Shown: positions 28,717 to 36,959 of the stretch, piece after piece | How positions within the stretch are numbered: position 1 is the first letter of the stretch | Layout of the letters: each line of letters opens with the position of its first letter | NCBI RefSeq assembly: GCF_014637085.1 | Contig: NZ_BMEU01000001.1 | Span: 202,482 to 266,481 of the forward strand | Direction: 5' to 3' | From: Comamonas phosphati | GTDB lineage: Bacteria > Pseudomonadota > Gammaproteobacteria > Burkholderiales > Burkholderiaceae_C | Length of the DNA stretch: 64,000 nt | Notes under the pieces: generated by a model | Seen by the model: only the letters and a program-made list of their open reading frames with translations | What the model was told of the DNA's origin: nothing | Databases searched by the model: none | Made by a program: the position numbers and the translations under genes

Positions 28717-28902
28717 TTGCAATACGCAGCCCGCGGGCAACTGGATTCAGGTTTCCAAGAATATTTTTTCGGGCGGATCGCTGGATGCCTGCATCCAAAA
28801 GCCCCGATGCTGCGTATATGGGTACAAGCGAGACAGGCAATGCGGCTTGGTAGCAATCCAACAGATCCGCAACAAGTGGAAGCTTCTGATCACAATGGCT
28901 GC

Positions 28903-29478
28903 ATGAGCACCAATACACCGGACAACGAACTGATGGGCCTGCTAGACCGTGTTGCAGCCGGCGATGAAGCTGCTCTCAAGCATTTGTACGATCAGACCGC
29001 TTCGCGGCTGCATGGTCTGGCGCTACGCATCGTCGGCAACAAGGAATGGGCCGAGGATGTGCTGCAGGAAAGTTTTTTGGGCATCTGGCGCAGTGCCGGA
29101 AACTACCGGGATTCGCTGAGCCCGCCCCTTGCCTGGATGGGCATGGTCGTGCGCAGCCGGGCTCTGGATTTTTTGCGCCGGCGCCGGTCCGAGCGCTTGC
29201 ACGTCAACGTCTCCATCGAGGACATGGATGCGCTGCCGGAAGGCGTCGATACGCCAGGCCCGATGCAGTGGGTGGAAGCCAGCGAGCAGGCCGCGGCGCT
29301 GCATCAGTGCCTGGAACGCCTGGAGCGGGCCCAGCGCCAGGTGGTGAGCCTGGCCTACCTGCGTGACCTCAGCCACAGCGAACTGGCCAGTTACCTGAAA
29401 CTGCCGCTGGGTACGGTCAAGACGTGGATGCGCCGCAGCCTGGAGCAACTGCGCAAGTGCATGGCCCGCCATGTGTGA
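28903..29478 (+). CDS. ECF RNA polymerase sigma factor (SigK-like)
   Basis: This 191-residue group IV sigma factor has region 2 (ALKHLYDQTASRLHGLALRI, then EWAEDVLQESFLGIWRSAG, then RSRALDFLRRRRSER). Region 4 carries the helix-turn-helix (LERAQRQVVSLAYLRDLSHS, then ELASYLKLPLGTVKTWMRR). It belongs to the SigK/RskA-associated kind of ECF factor, in keeping with the anti-sigma-like gene 18 nt downstream. Its target promoters are unknown, but the divergent ferritin-like gene and its own operon are the obvious candidates. Confidence 0.92.
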   Translation: MSTNTPDNELMGLLDRVAAGDEAALKHLYDQTASRLHGLALRIVGNKEWAEDVLQESFLGIWRSAGNYRDSLSPPLAWMGMVVRSRALDFLRRRRSERLHVNVSIEDMDALPEGVDTPGPMQWVEASEQAAALHQCLERLERAQRQVVSLAYLRDLSHSELASYLKLPLGTVKTWMRRSLEQLRKCMARHV

Positions 29479-29496
29479 GAGCCAGGAGTTGTCATC

Positions 29497-30300
29497 ATGA
29501 AACTGACTCAAAATCCCGAACTGCTGGATCGTCTGGCCGCAGCATATGCCTTGGGTGCGTTGCGTGGCGGGGCGCGTCGGCGCTTTGAACAACAGGCGCG
29601 CGAGCATGCCCAGGTGCGAGCCGCCGCCCTGCTTTGGCAAGGCCGCTGGTCTGCGTTTTCGGAAGTGCAGGTGCCGGTGCAGCCAGACCCGGCAGTTTGG
29701 GTTCGCATCAGCAATCAGCTCCAGGCCGACAAAACCACCGCTTTGATGGCTCGCCAGCGAGAGGCTGCCGCAGCGAAGCAGCCCGCGCGCATGCTAGCCT
29801 GGTGGCGCCATGCCGCGTTGGCGGGTGGTCTGGCCACCGTGGCTGCAGTGTCCGTGGGGTTGTGGTCGCACCAGGGGCTCAAAGAGGCTTCACGGCAGCA
29901 ACTATCCTCGCTACAAAGCCAGCTCCAGACGGCCCAGGCCGCATTGCAGGCCGCACCGCAGATTCAATACGTGGCGGTGCTGGCCGATGGCAAGGCCGAT
30001 GCCTCCATGCTGGTGACGTTCGACCCCCGGCATAACCAAATGGTGCTGCAGCGCGTGAGCGGTTTTCAGGAAGCGCAAGACAAGTCTCTGCAGCTGTGGG
30101 CCTTGCCACCGCAAGGCGCTCCGCGCTCCCTGGGGGTCGTGGGAGAGGGCAGGCTGGAGCAGTTCACGGCGCACGAGACTGATGTGAGAGCGATCCCGGC
30201 CCTGGCCATCAGCCTGGAGCCCAAGGGCGGCGTGCCTGGCGCAACTGGCCCGACAGGCCCTGTGCTGTTCAAGGGCGCACTGATTCGCCGTGATTTGTGA
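29497..30300 (+). CDS. Anti-sigma factor (RskA-like)
   Basis: This single-span membrane protein has 267 residues. An N-terminal cytoplasmic domain (residues 1-100) opens with the RskA-type DRLAAAYALGALRGGARRRFEQQ. One membrane helix lies at about 105-124 (HAALAGGLATVAAVSVGLW), then a short coiled segment (Gln/Ala-rich, about 130-157) and a periplasmic beta-rich domain typical of RskA (LQLWALPPQGAPRSLGVV). It should hold the preceding sigma factor inactive at the inner membrane until an envelope signal arrives. No zinc-finger HxxxCxxC motif is present, so it is not of the ZAS type. Confidence 0.85.
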   Translation: MKLTQNPELLDRLAAAYALGALRGGARRRFEQQAREHAQVRAAALLWQGRWSAFSEVQVPVQPDPAVWVRISNQLQADKTTALMARQREAAAAKQPARMLAWWRHAALAGGLATVAAVSVGLWSHQGLKEASRQQLSSLQSQLQTAQAALQAAPQIQYVAVLADGKADASMLVTFDPRHNQMVLQRVSGFQEAQDKSLQLWALPPQGAPRSLGVVGEGRLEQFTAHETDVRAIPALAISLEPKGGVPGATGPTGPVLFKGALIRRDL

Positions 30301-30353
30301 TGCGACGCGATGCGCTACCGAGGTTGGAGCTGCGCCAGCTTGCTTTCCTCAAA

Positions 30354-30388
30354 ATAAAAGGGCTTTGCCAACCGAGGCAAAGCCCTTG
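30354..30388. terminator. Intrinsic terminator between anti-sigma gene and ABC binding protein
   Basis: AAGGGCTTTGCC (30358-30369) and GGCAAAGCCCTT (30376-30387) form a perfect 12-bp stem with loop AACCGA. A-rich sequence lies upstream (T-rich on the minus strand), so it can end the minus-strand gene and possibly both. Confidence 0.8.
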
Positions 30389-30420
30389 TGCTGTTCCCGA
30401 ACCCGAAACCGAAACTCAGC

Positions 30421-31623
30421 TCACCGCCAGTACTGGCACTTGCTCTCCGCCTTGGTGGTCCAGATCTGGTCGGCGGGCAGTTTCTTGACGACCTTGTAGT
30501 AGTCCCAGGTGCCCTTGGATTCGGCCGGGCTCTTGACCTGCATGAGGTACATGTCGTGCACGTAGCGGCCGTCCTCGCGGATAGTGCCCTGGCCGAAGAA
30601 GTCGTCCATCTTCATGCCTTTCCAGGCGGCCATGACCTTGTCGGCGTCCAGCGTGCCGGCCTTTTCCACGGCCTTGAGGTAGTTCATGGTGGCCGAGTAG
30701 TCGGCCGCCTGGATCTCGCTGGGGCGGCGCTGGGTCTTGGCCATGAAGGCGTCGGCGAACTTGCGCGAGGCATCGTTCATGTCCCAGTACCAGGGCGCGG
30801 TGAACTGCATGCCTTCGGTGGTCTTGAGGCCCAGGCTGTGGATGTCGGTGAAGAAGATCAGCAGGCCCGCCAGCTTCATGGTCTTGGTCACGCCGAATTC
30901 GCGGGCGGCCTTGATGGCGTTGATGGTGTCGCCGCCGGCATTGGCCAGGCCCAGGATCTGGGCCTTGGAGTTCTGGGCCTGGAGCATGAAGCTGGAGAAG
31001 TCGCTGGCGTTGAGCGGGGTCCTGACCGCGCCCAGCACCTTGCCGCCCCTGGCTTCGACGATCTTGGTGGTGTCGGCTTCGAGCGCATGGCCGAAGGCGT
31101 AGTCGGCGGTCACGAAGAACCAGGTCTTGCCGCCGGTGTCCACCACGGCCGAGCCCGTGCCCTTGGCCAGGGCCACGGTGTCGAAGGCGTAGTGCACGGT
31201 GTAGGGGCTGCACTGCTCGTTGGTGAGGGCGGAGGAGCCCGCGCCGTTGTCGACGAAGACGCGCTTCTTTTCCTGGGCCACCTTGGCCATGGACAGCGCC
31301 GTGGCCGAGTTGGTGCCGCCGAACACCAGGCTCAGGCCTTGGGTGTCGATCCATTCGCGGGCCTTGCTGGCGGCGATGTCGGCCTTGTTCTGGTGGTCGG
31401 CCGTGAGCAGTTCTATGGGCTTGCCCAGCACCTTGCCGCCGAAGTCGTCGATGGCCATCTGGATGGCCACGGCGCCGTTCTTGCCTTCCACGTCGGCGTA
31501 GAGGCTGGACATGTCGGTGATGAAGCCGATCTTGACCTTTTCCTGCGCCATGGTGGGCTGGGCGAATGCGGCGGCCAGAGCCAGGGCCAGCAGGGAAGGG
31601 GCGGACATGGACAAGCGATGCAT
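30421..31623 (-). CDS. Branched-chain amino acid ABC transporter substrate-binding protein
   Basis: This periplasmic binding protein of 400 residues is of the LivJ/peripla_BP_6 class. The signal peptide ends at about Ala26 (LALALAAAFAQPTMA). The mature protein begins VKIGFITDMSSLYADVEGKN and shows NKADIAASKAREWIDTQGLSLVFGG and YAFGHALEAD. No permease or ATPase genes lie nearby, so it is an orphan that must use a transporter encoded elsewhere. I chose ATG 31623 because GGAGA precedes it and the signal peptide begins there. The specific ligand (amino acid, amide or aromatic acid) cannot be told. Confidence 0.9.
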   Translation of the reverse strand: MHRLSMSAPSLLALALAAAFAQPTMAQEKVKIGFITDMSSLYADVEGKNGAVAIQMAIDDFGGKVLGKPIELLTADHQNKADIAASKAREWIDTQGLSLVFGGTNSATALSMAKVAQEKKRVFVDNGAGSSALTNEQCSPYTVHYAFDTVALAKGTGSAVVDTGGKTWFFVTADYAFGHALEADTTKIVEARGGKVLGAVRTPLNASDFSSFMLQAQNSKAQILGLANAGGDTINAIKAAREFGVTKTMKLAGLLIFFTDIHSLGLKTTEGMQFTAPWYWDMNDASRKFADAFMAKTQRRPSEIQAADYSATMNYLKAVEKAGTLDADKVMAAWKGMKMDDFFGQGTIREDGRYVHDMYLMQVKSPAESKGTWDYYKVVKKLPADQIWTTKAESKCQYWR

Positions 31624-31812
31624 GAAGTCTCCTGTAAGTGACTGAGGGCCGGCGGCGGCAGAACCAGATAGTTGCGCTGCTAAGCGCCGCGCTGCATCAA
31701 ACATGCTAGGGGCGGTCCGCAGCCGCTGCATCGGGGCAAGCACTTGCGGGAAATCCCAAATTCCACGCCTTGCGGTGCTTTGATTTCAGGAGCTATCGGC
31801 GTATGTATATCT

Positions 31813-31848
31813 GAATATTCAAATTCAATGAATATTGAAATTCAATGA
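31813..31848. promoter_or_regulatory. AT-rich dyad upstream of the orphan binding protein
   Basis: This AT-rich patch contains the palindrome GAATATTC (31813-31820), the inverted repeat TTCAAT-GAAT-ATTGAA (31824-31839) and an 11-bp direct repeat AAATTCAATGA (31821-31831 and 31838-31848). It looks like a regulator-binding region, but no regulator gene is adjacent. The rest of the 31624-31983 gap is non-coding. Confidence 0.35.
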
Positions 31849-31932
31849 TCGTAGGCACAATAAGCTTCTTTTTTAATAGCAATAATCGATGTTTATCAAG
31901 GTAATCAATCACTTGCGCTGATGATTCGCCGC

Positions 31933-31960
31933 AAAAAAAAAAGCAGCCCGGGGGCTGCTT
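31933..31960 (-). terminator. Intrinsic terminator of mog
   Basis: AAGCAGCCC (31941-31949) and GGGCTGCTT (31952-31960) form a 9-bp stem. On the minus strand it is followed by a long T-run (A31933-31942 on the plus strand), the classic arrangement, 24 nt after the mog stop. Confidence 0.88.
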
Positions 31961-31983
31961 GCTGGGGGAGCGAGCGGGTCGGC

Positions 31984-32583
31984 TCAGGCCGCCGGTGTGG
32001 CGCGGATGGCGCTCTTGGGGCGGAAGGCCTTGCAGACCGCGTCATGCGTTTCCAGGTAGGGGCCTTTGAGCAGGTCGATGCAGTAGGGCACGGCCGCGAA
32101 GATGCCGTTGACTTTTTGCGTGCCGTCGGCGTTCTTCAGGCCTTCCAGGGTTTCGGCAATCGCCTTGGGCTGGCCCGGCAGGTTGATGATGAGGCTGTGG
32201 CCGCGGATCACAGCCACCTGGCGCGAGAGGATGGCCGTAGGCACGAAGGCCAGGCTGATCTGGCGCATCTGCTCGCCAAAGCCGGGCATTTCCTTGTCGG
32301 CCACGGCCAGCGTGGCCTCGGGCGTCACGTCGCGCAGCGCGGGGCCGGTGCCGCCCGTGGTCAGCACCAGGGAGCAGCCGGCGTCGACCAGCTCGATCAG
32401 CGTGGCGCTGATGCCGGCCTGCTCGTCGGGGATCAGGCGCGGCTCGAAGTGGATGGGGTTCCTGAGCGCCCGGGTCAGCCAGTCCTGCAGCGCGGGCAGG
32501 CCCTTGTCCTCATAGACGCCGCTGCTGGCGCGGTCGCTGATGGAGACGATGCCGATCTTCACGGCGTCATGGGCCTCACTCAT
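31984..32583 (-). CDS. mog: Molybdopterin adenylyltransferase (Mog/MogA family)
   Basis: This enzyme activates molybdopterin by adenylation before molybdenum insertion. The 199-residue protein shows the MPT-binding fold, with VKIGIVSISDRASSGVYEDK, the nucleotide-binding LTTGGTGPALRDVTPEAT and a conserved LPGQPKAIAE. The start codon lies inside the end of darP (ATGAGTGA, 8-nt overlap), so translation is coupled. A strong terminator follows. Confidence 0.92.
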   Translation of the reverse strand: MSEAHDAVKIGIVSISDRASSGVYEDKGLPALQDWLTRALRNPIHFEPRLIPDEQAGISATLIELVDAGCSLVLTTGGTGPALRDVTPEATLAVADKEMPGFGEQMRQISLAFVPTAILSRQVAVIRGHSLIINLPGQPKAIAETLEGLKNADGTQKVNGIFAAVPYCIDLLKGPYLETHDAVCKAFRPKSAIRATPAA

Positions 32584-33262
32584 CGTCGGCATCCTCTGCG
32601 TCGGCCTTGCCGGCTTTGTCGGTACTCGCCAGCTGCCCGCGCACGAGCTGGAACAGCTCGCGGTAGGCGCGGCCCTTGCTGGTTTCCCTGGGCGCGGCAT
32701 CGGGGGCCGCTGCCTCGGCGGCTGCAGCGGCTTCCGCCTGGGCCTTGTCCAGGTCCTTGCGGGCCTGGCGGATCAGCGAGCGCAGCTGCTGCACGTCGCT
32801 GCCCGGGAAGTGGTCCAGCCAGATGGCCAGAGCCGATTCCTCGGCGATCAGGCGGTCGCGCCACTGCTCGGCCACGTGCAGGGCCATTTTTTCGCCGGCC
32901 GAGCCGTTGCGCTGCTCGTCCATGGCCTGGCGGATGGCTTCGATCTGCTCGTCATGGAGCTTGCGCATGAGCTTGCCGACGAATTGCATCTGGCGGCGCT
33001 TGCCTTCGAAGTTGGTGATGCGCTTGGCCTCGGCCAGCGCGTCCACGAGCTGGTCGGGCAGCTGCAGGCGCTTGAAGAGGTCGCCGCGCAGCGTGAGCAA
33101 ATCCTTGCCCAGGTCCTGCAGCGCATCCATTTCGCGCTTGAGGTCGGTCTTGGTGGATTCGGTCGTGCCTTTGAGTTCGGCCTTGAGCTGAATGTCAAGC
33201 TCGCTGCCTTCGGCGACGAACTTGCCTCTCACGAAGTAGCCTTTTTTGGGTTTGCGTGACAT
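32576..33262 (-). CDS. darP: Ribosome biogenesis factor DarP (YjgA)
   Basis: This basic, helical protein of 228 residues belongs to the YjgA/DUF615 family, which helps late maturation of the 50S subunit in E. coli. It opens with MSRKPKKGYFVRGKF and continues with conserved helices, LKREMDALQDLGKDLL, ITNFEGKRRQMQFVGKLMR and DHFPGSDVQQLRSLIRQARKD. The C-terminal 30 residues are acidic and variable. It overlaps mog by 8 nt. Divergence from pmbA across 66 nt matches the neighbourhood of yjgA and pmbA in many proteobacteria. Confidence 0.92.
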   Translation of the reverse strand: MSRKPKKGYFVRGKFVAEGSELDIQLKAELKGTTESTKTDLKREMDALQDLGKDLLTLRGDLFKRLQLPDQLVDALAEAKRITNFEGKRRQMQFVGKLMRKLHDEQIEAIRQAMDEQRNGSAGEKMALHVAEQWRDRLIAEESALAIWLDHFPGSDVQQLRSLIRQARKDLDKAQAEAAAAAEAAAPDAAPRETSKGRAYRELFQLVRGQLASTDKAGKADAEDADDE

Positions 33263-33328
33263 GGTAAGGGGGCAATAGGGGGTGGCAGCACAGGGCGTGC
33301 CGCAGTGGCGGCTATCATAGCCGCCGCT

Positions 33329-34750
33329 ATGAAAAAACCTCGTCCCAGCACCGCAAGCACTTCGAGTGCGCAGGCCCAATCCGAACCGCAAGCCGGTTTC
33401 AGCTTCAGCCAATCCTTTTTTGAAGGCCTGGTGGACCAGGCTCTGGCGCATGCCAAGCGGCTGGGCGCCACCGATGCCGGGGCCGAGGCTTCCGAGGGCT
33501 GCGGCCTGTCCGTCAGCGTGCGCAAGGGCCAGCTGGAGACCGTGGAGCGCAACCGCGACAAGTCGCTGGGCGTGACCGTGTACCTGGGCCAGCGCCGCGG
33601 CAATGCCAGCACTTCGGATTTCTCCGAGGCCGCCATCCAGCAGACCGTGCAGGCCGCCTACGACATTGCCCGCTTCACGGCCGAAGACCCGTTTGCCAGC
33701 CTGCCCGACAGTGCCGACATCGCCGCGCCCGGCACCCATCGCGACCTTCAGCTCTTCCACCCCTGGGATATCAGCAGCGAGGAAGCGGCCGAGATGGCGC
33801 TGCGCTGCGAGGAGGCCGCCTTCAAGACGCACAAGCGCATCACCAACAGCGAAGGCGCGGGCGTCTCGGCCCAGCAAAGCCATTTCTTCAGCGCGCACAC
33901 CAATGGCTTTCGCGGCGGCTATGCCAGCTCGCGCCACAGCATGTCGGTGGCGCCGATTGCCAAGCTGCCCGGCAGGAACGGCGAGATGCAGCGCGACTAC
34001 TGGTACAGCTCCATGCGCAATGCGGCGGATCTGGCCCCGCCCGAGGCCGTGGGCCGCTATGCGGCCGAGCGCTCGCTCTCGCGCCTGGGCAGCCGCAAGA
34101 TCCCGACCACCGAATGCCCGGTGCTGTTCGAGTCCCCGCTGGCCGCAGGCCTGCTGGGCAGCTTCGTGCAGGCCGTCAGCGGCGGCGCGCTGTACCGCAA
34201 GAGCAGCTTTCTGCTGGACTCCATGGGCAAGCCCGTCTTTCCCAAGCACATCGACATAGCGGAAGACCCGTTCATCCTCGGCGCCAAGGGCAGCTCGCCC
34301 TTCGACGAGGAAGGCGTTTGCGTGCAGGCGCGCCAGGTGGTGGAGGCCGGTCGCGTGGAAGGCTATTTCCTCTCCAGCTACTCGGCGCGCAAGCTGGGCA
34401 TGAAGACCACGGGCAATGCCGGCGGCTCGCACAACCTGACCATGAGCTCGCGCCGTACCAAGGCCGGCGACGACCTCGACGCCATGCTCAAGAAGCTGGG
34501 CACGGGCCTGTTCGTCATCGAACTCATGGGCCAGGGCGTGAACTACGTGACCGGCGACTATTCGCGCGGCGCCTCGGGCTTCTGGGTGGAGAACGGCGAG
34601 ATCGCCTTCCCGGTGCAGGAGATCACCATCGCCGGCAACCTCAAGACCATGTTCAAGGGCATCGAAGCCATCGGCGCCGACGCCTACAACTACGGCGCCA
34701 AGACCGTGGGCTCCATGCTGATCAACCGCATGAAGGTGGCGGGGAGTTAG
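33329..34750 (+). CDS. pmbA: Metalloprotease PmbA (TldE)
   Basis: PmbA/TldE partners TldD in a protease that processes microcin/RiPP precursors and CcdA antitoxin; PmbA is the subunit without the zinc HExxxH motif, and none is present here. The 473-residue protein carries the family segments SVSVRKGQLETVERNRDKSL, GYFLSSYSARKLGMKTTGNA and GVNYVTGDYSRGASGFWVEN. The first 20 residues are Ser/Ala-rich and variable. tldD is not in the window, which is usual. Confidence 0.94.
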   Translation: MKKPRPSTASTSSAQAQSEPQAGFSFSQSFFEGLVDQALAHAKRLGATDAGAEASEGCGLSVSVRKGQLETVERNRDKSLGVTVYLGQRRGNASTSDFSEAAIQQTVQAAYDIARFTAEDPFASLPDSADIAAPGTHRDLQLFHPWDISSEEAAEMALRCEEAAFKTHKRITNSEGAGVSAQQSHFFSAHTNGFRGGYASSRHSMSVAPIAKLPGRNGEMQRDYWYSSMRNAADLAPPEAVGRYAAERSLSRLGSRKIPTTECPVLFESPLAAGLLGSFVQAVSGGALYRKSSFLLDSMGKPVFPKHIDIAEDPFILGAKGSSPFDEEGVCVQARQVVEAGRVEGYFLSSYSARKLGMKTTGNAGGSHNLTMSSRRTKAGDDLDAMLKKLGTGLFVIELMGQGVNYVTGDYSRGASGFWVENGEIAFPVQEITIAGNLKTMFKGIEAIGADAYNYGAKTVGSMLINRMKVAGS

Positions 34751-34754
34751 TAAG

Positions 34755-34880
34755 CGCCCCTGAGTCGCCGACGCGCCTTCCCCCAGAGGGGACGGCGGTC
34801 TTTGCTGCGGGGGCGGCCCTTGCTGACCGCCCCTGGCTTTGGGCCATGCCAGATTTTGGTGCCGCCAGCCGTTTCAAAAA
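34755..34880 (+). repeat. GC-rich gene-3'-end repeat, copy 3
   Basis: After the pmbA stop comes GCCCCTGAGTCGCCGACGCG, then CCTTCCCCCAGAGGGGACGG, then a diverged GGGCGGCCCTTGCTGACC and CGTTTCAAAA. It keeps the block order of the copies after the RND permease and the PepSY gene. Confidence 0.6.
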
Positions 34881-34884
34881 TTCC

Positions 34885-35820
34885 ATGACCAGTGCATCCG
34901 ACTCCTCCTCCGGCATGAGCCGCTCTGACTGGGCCAGTGCCCTGATCGTCATCGTGGTCTGGGGGCTGAACTTCATCGCCATGAAATGGGGTCTGGAAAC
35001 GCTGTCGCCGCTGCTGCTGTGCGCGCTGCGCTTCGTGGCGGCGTCGCTGCCGTTCCTGCTCTTTGTGCGCCCGCCCAGGAATCTGTCCTGGGGCCTGCTG
35101 GCCGCCTACGGCCTGGTGCAAGGCGTGGGCCAGTTCGGTCTGCTGTTCACGGGCATGAAGCTGGGCATGCCGGCGGGCATGGCTTCGGTGGTGCTGCAGA
35201 CCCAGGCCTTCATCACCATGCTGCTGGCCGCTGCGATGCTGGACGAGAAGCCGCGGCGCTGGCAGTGGCTGGGGCTGGCGATTGCCATCGGCGGGCTGGT
35301 CTTCATCGGCGCGGCCCATGGCGAAGGCGCCACGGACATGACGCTGGTGGGTTTTGTGCTGACCGTGGGCGCCGCCGCCATGTGGGCCGGCTCCAACCTG
35401 CTCACGCGCCTGGCGGCCAGGCAGGGCCCGTATGAGCCCGTGCCCTTCATCGTCTGGAGCAGCCTGTTCCCGATTGTTCCGCTGCTGCTGTTGTCGGTCT
35501 GGGTGGATGGCGCAGACTCGGTGCAGCGCCAGCTGCAGGGCATTGGCCTGCGCGAGCTGGGCGTGGTTGCCTATCTGGCCCTGCTTTCCACTCTGCTCGG
35601 CTACGGCCTGTGGACGCGGCTGCTGCAGCGCTATGCCGCCAGCACCGTGGCCCCGCTGTCGCTGCTGGTGCCCGTGGTGGGCCTGCTCTCGGCCATGCTG
35701 ATACTGGGCGAGCGGCCCACGTCCATGCAATGGCTGGGCACGCTGGCCGTGCTGGCCGGCATGGTGGTCAACCAGTTCGGCGGGCGCTGGATGGGGACTG
35801 GCCGGGTCGGGCGGTCTTAA
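34885..35820 (+). CDS. EamA/DMT-superfamily transporter
   Basis: This inner-membrane protein of 311 residues has ten hydrophobic helices and two EamA repeats. The first opens [20 protein letters not shown], the second begins near [17 protein letters not shown]. It ends with a helix and short basic tail. The family exports amino acids, metabolites or drugs, and the substrate is unknown. Starts at 34885 and 34915 are both possible, with no clear ribosome site; an in-frame ATG at 34846 lies in the repeat. Its TAA stop overlaps the antisense TAA of the next gene. Confidence 0.88.
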   Translation: MTSASDSSSGMSRSDWASALIVIVVWGLNFIAMKWGLETLSPLLLCALRFVAASLPFLLFVRPPRNLSWGLLAAYGLVQGVGQFGLLFTGMKLGMPAGMASVVLQTQAFITMLLAAAMLDEKPRRWQWLGLAIAIGGLVFIGAAHGEGATDMTLVGFVLTVGAAAMWAGSNLLTRLAARQGPYEPVPFIVWSSLFPIVPLLLLSVWVDGADSVQRQLQGIGLRELGVVAYLALLSTLLGYGLWTRLLQRYAASTVAPLSLLVPVVGLLSAMLILGERPTSMQWLGTLAVLAGMVVNQFGGRWMGTGRVGRS

Positions 35821-36068
35821 CTGTTGCCCTTGTTCTGGCGCTGCTGGCGGCGCAGGGTATACAGGTAAAGGCCCTCGGTCTTCTCGCGCGCCCAGGGCGT
35901 CTTGCGCAGGAATTTGAGGCTGGAGTCGATGCTGGGGTCCACGCTGAAGCAGCGCAGGGGAATGCGCTCGCTTAAGGCCTCCCAGCCATAGTAGTCCACG
36001 AGTTCGGTCAGCAGGCGCTCCAGCGTGATGCCGTGCAAAGGGTTGCGCGGTTGCGCAGGCGTATTCAT
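35817..36068 (-). CDS. VF530 family DNA-binding protein
   Basis: This small protein of 83 residues belongs to the VF530 (DUF2132) family of conserved DNA-binding proteins. Its N-terminal segment is [24 protein letters not shown], followed by [34 protein letters not shown]. The role in the cell is not established. The gene overlaps the DMT transporter tail-to-tail through shared stop-codon bases (TTAA at 35817-35820). Confidence 0.88.
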   Translation of the reverse strand: MNTPAQPRNPLHGITLERLLTELVDYYGWEALSERIPLRCFSVDPSIDSSLKFLRKTPWAREKTEGLYLYTLRRQQRQNKGNS

Positions 36069-36137
36069 GCCGCGATTGTCGTGCAGTGCTGGCGCGGCAG
36101 CGGCCCGCGGGGTCTTGCCGGTGTCGGTGCGAGGCTA

Positions 36138-36941
36138 TCAGTAGGCCGCGCTGGGGGCGCTGGGCGCCATGGCTGGCCCACCGCCGAACTGCGTGCGCAG
36201 CTTGCGCGCGGCGTTCACGAACATCAGCACGTCCACGCCCACGGCCACGAAAGTGCAGCCTAGATCGAGGTAGCGCTGGGCCAGCGCCGGGTCGGAGGTC
36301 AGCGTGCCGGCAGCCTTGCCGCTGGCAATGATGGTTTTCATGGCGTTCTCGATGGCGGCCTGCACTTCGGGGTGGCCGGGGTTGCCGCGGTGGCCCATCG
36401 AAGCCGCCAGGTCGGCCGGGCCGATGAAGACGCCATGCAGGCCGTCCACGGCGCAAATGGCTTCGAGATTGGCCAGTGCTGTCGTGGTCTCGGCCTGTAC
36501 CAGCAGGCAGACTTCGTCGTCGGCCACGTTCAGGTAGTCGGCGCGGCTGCTCCACTGCGCGGCGCGCCCCACGGCGCTGCCCACGCCGCGCACGCCCCTG
36601 GGCGGGTACTGCGTGGCGGCCACGATGGCGCGGGCCTGGCTTGCCGTGTCGACCATGGGCACGAGCAGCGTCTTGGCGCCTATGTCCAGCATCTGCTTGA
36701 TGAGGGCCGTGCGGCCTTCCACCACGCGCACCACGGGCTGGCCGGGGTGGGGCGCCACGGCCTGCAGCGCGGCCAGCGTGCGGCGCAGATCGTTGGGTGC
36801 GTGTTCGCCGTCGATCAGCAGCCAGTCGTAGCCACAGGTGGCGGCGGCTTCGGCCAGATAGGGATCGGCCATCGACAGCCACAGGCCGATGCGGGGCTGG
36901 CGCGCGGCCAGGGCGGTCTTGAAGAGGTTGTTGGCGGGCAT
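36138..36941 (-). CDS. HpcH/HpaI-family aldolase
   Basis: This class II pyruvate aldolase of 267 residues is related to HpaI and GarL. It shows ARQPRIGLWLSMADPYLAEA, DWLLIDGEHAPNDLRRT, the metal-binding VQAETTTALANLEAI and GVFIGPADLAASMG. Family members split 2-keto-3-deoxy acids into pyruvate and an aldehyde. It is the last gene of a minus-strand cluster, 18 nt after the hydroxyacid dehydrogenase. In this context it may cleave the product of the UxaA-type dehydratase. Confidence 0.9.
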   Translation of the reverse strand: MPANNLFKTALAARQPRIGLWLSMADPYLAEAAATCGYDWLLIDGEHAPNDLRRTLAALQAVAPHPGQPVVRVVEGRTALIKQMLDIGAKTLLVPMVDTASQARAIVAATQYPPRGVRGVGSAVGRAAQWSSRADYLNVADDEVCLLVQAETTTALANLEAICAVDGLHGVFIGPADLAASMGHRGNPGHPEVQAAIENAMKTIIASGKAAGTLTSDPALAQRYLDLGCTFVAVGVDVLMFVNAARKLRTQFGGGPAMAPSAPSAAY

Positions 36942-36959
36942 GGAACTTTGGGAAAAGGG

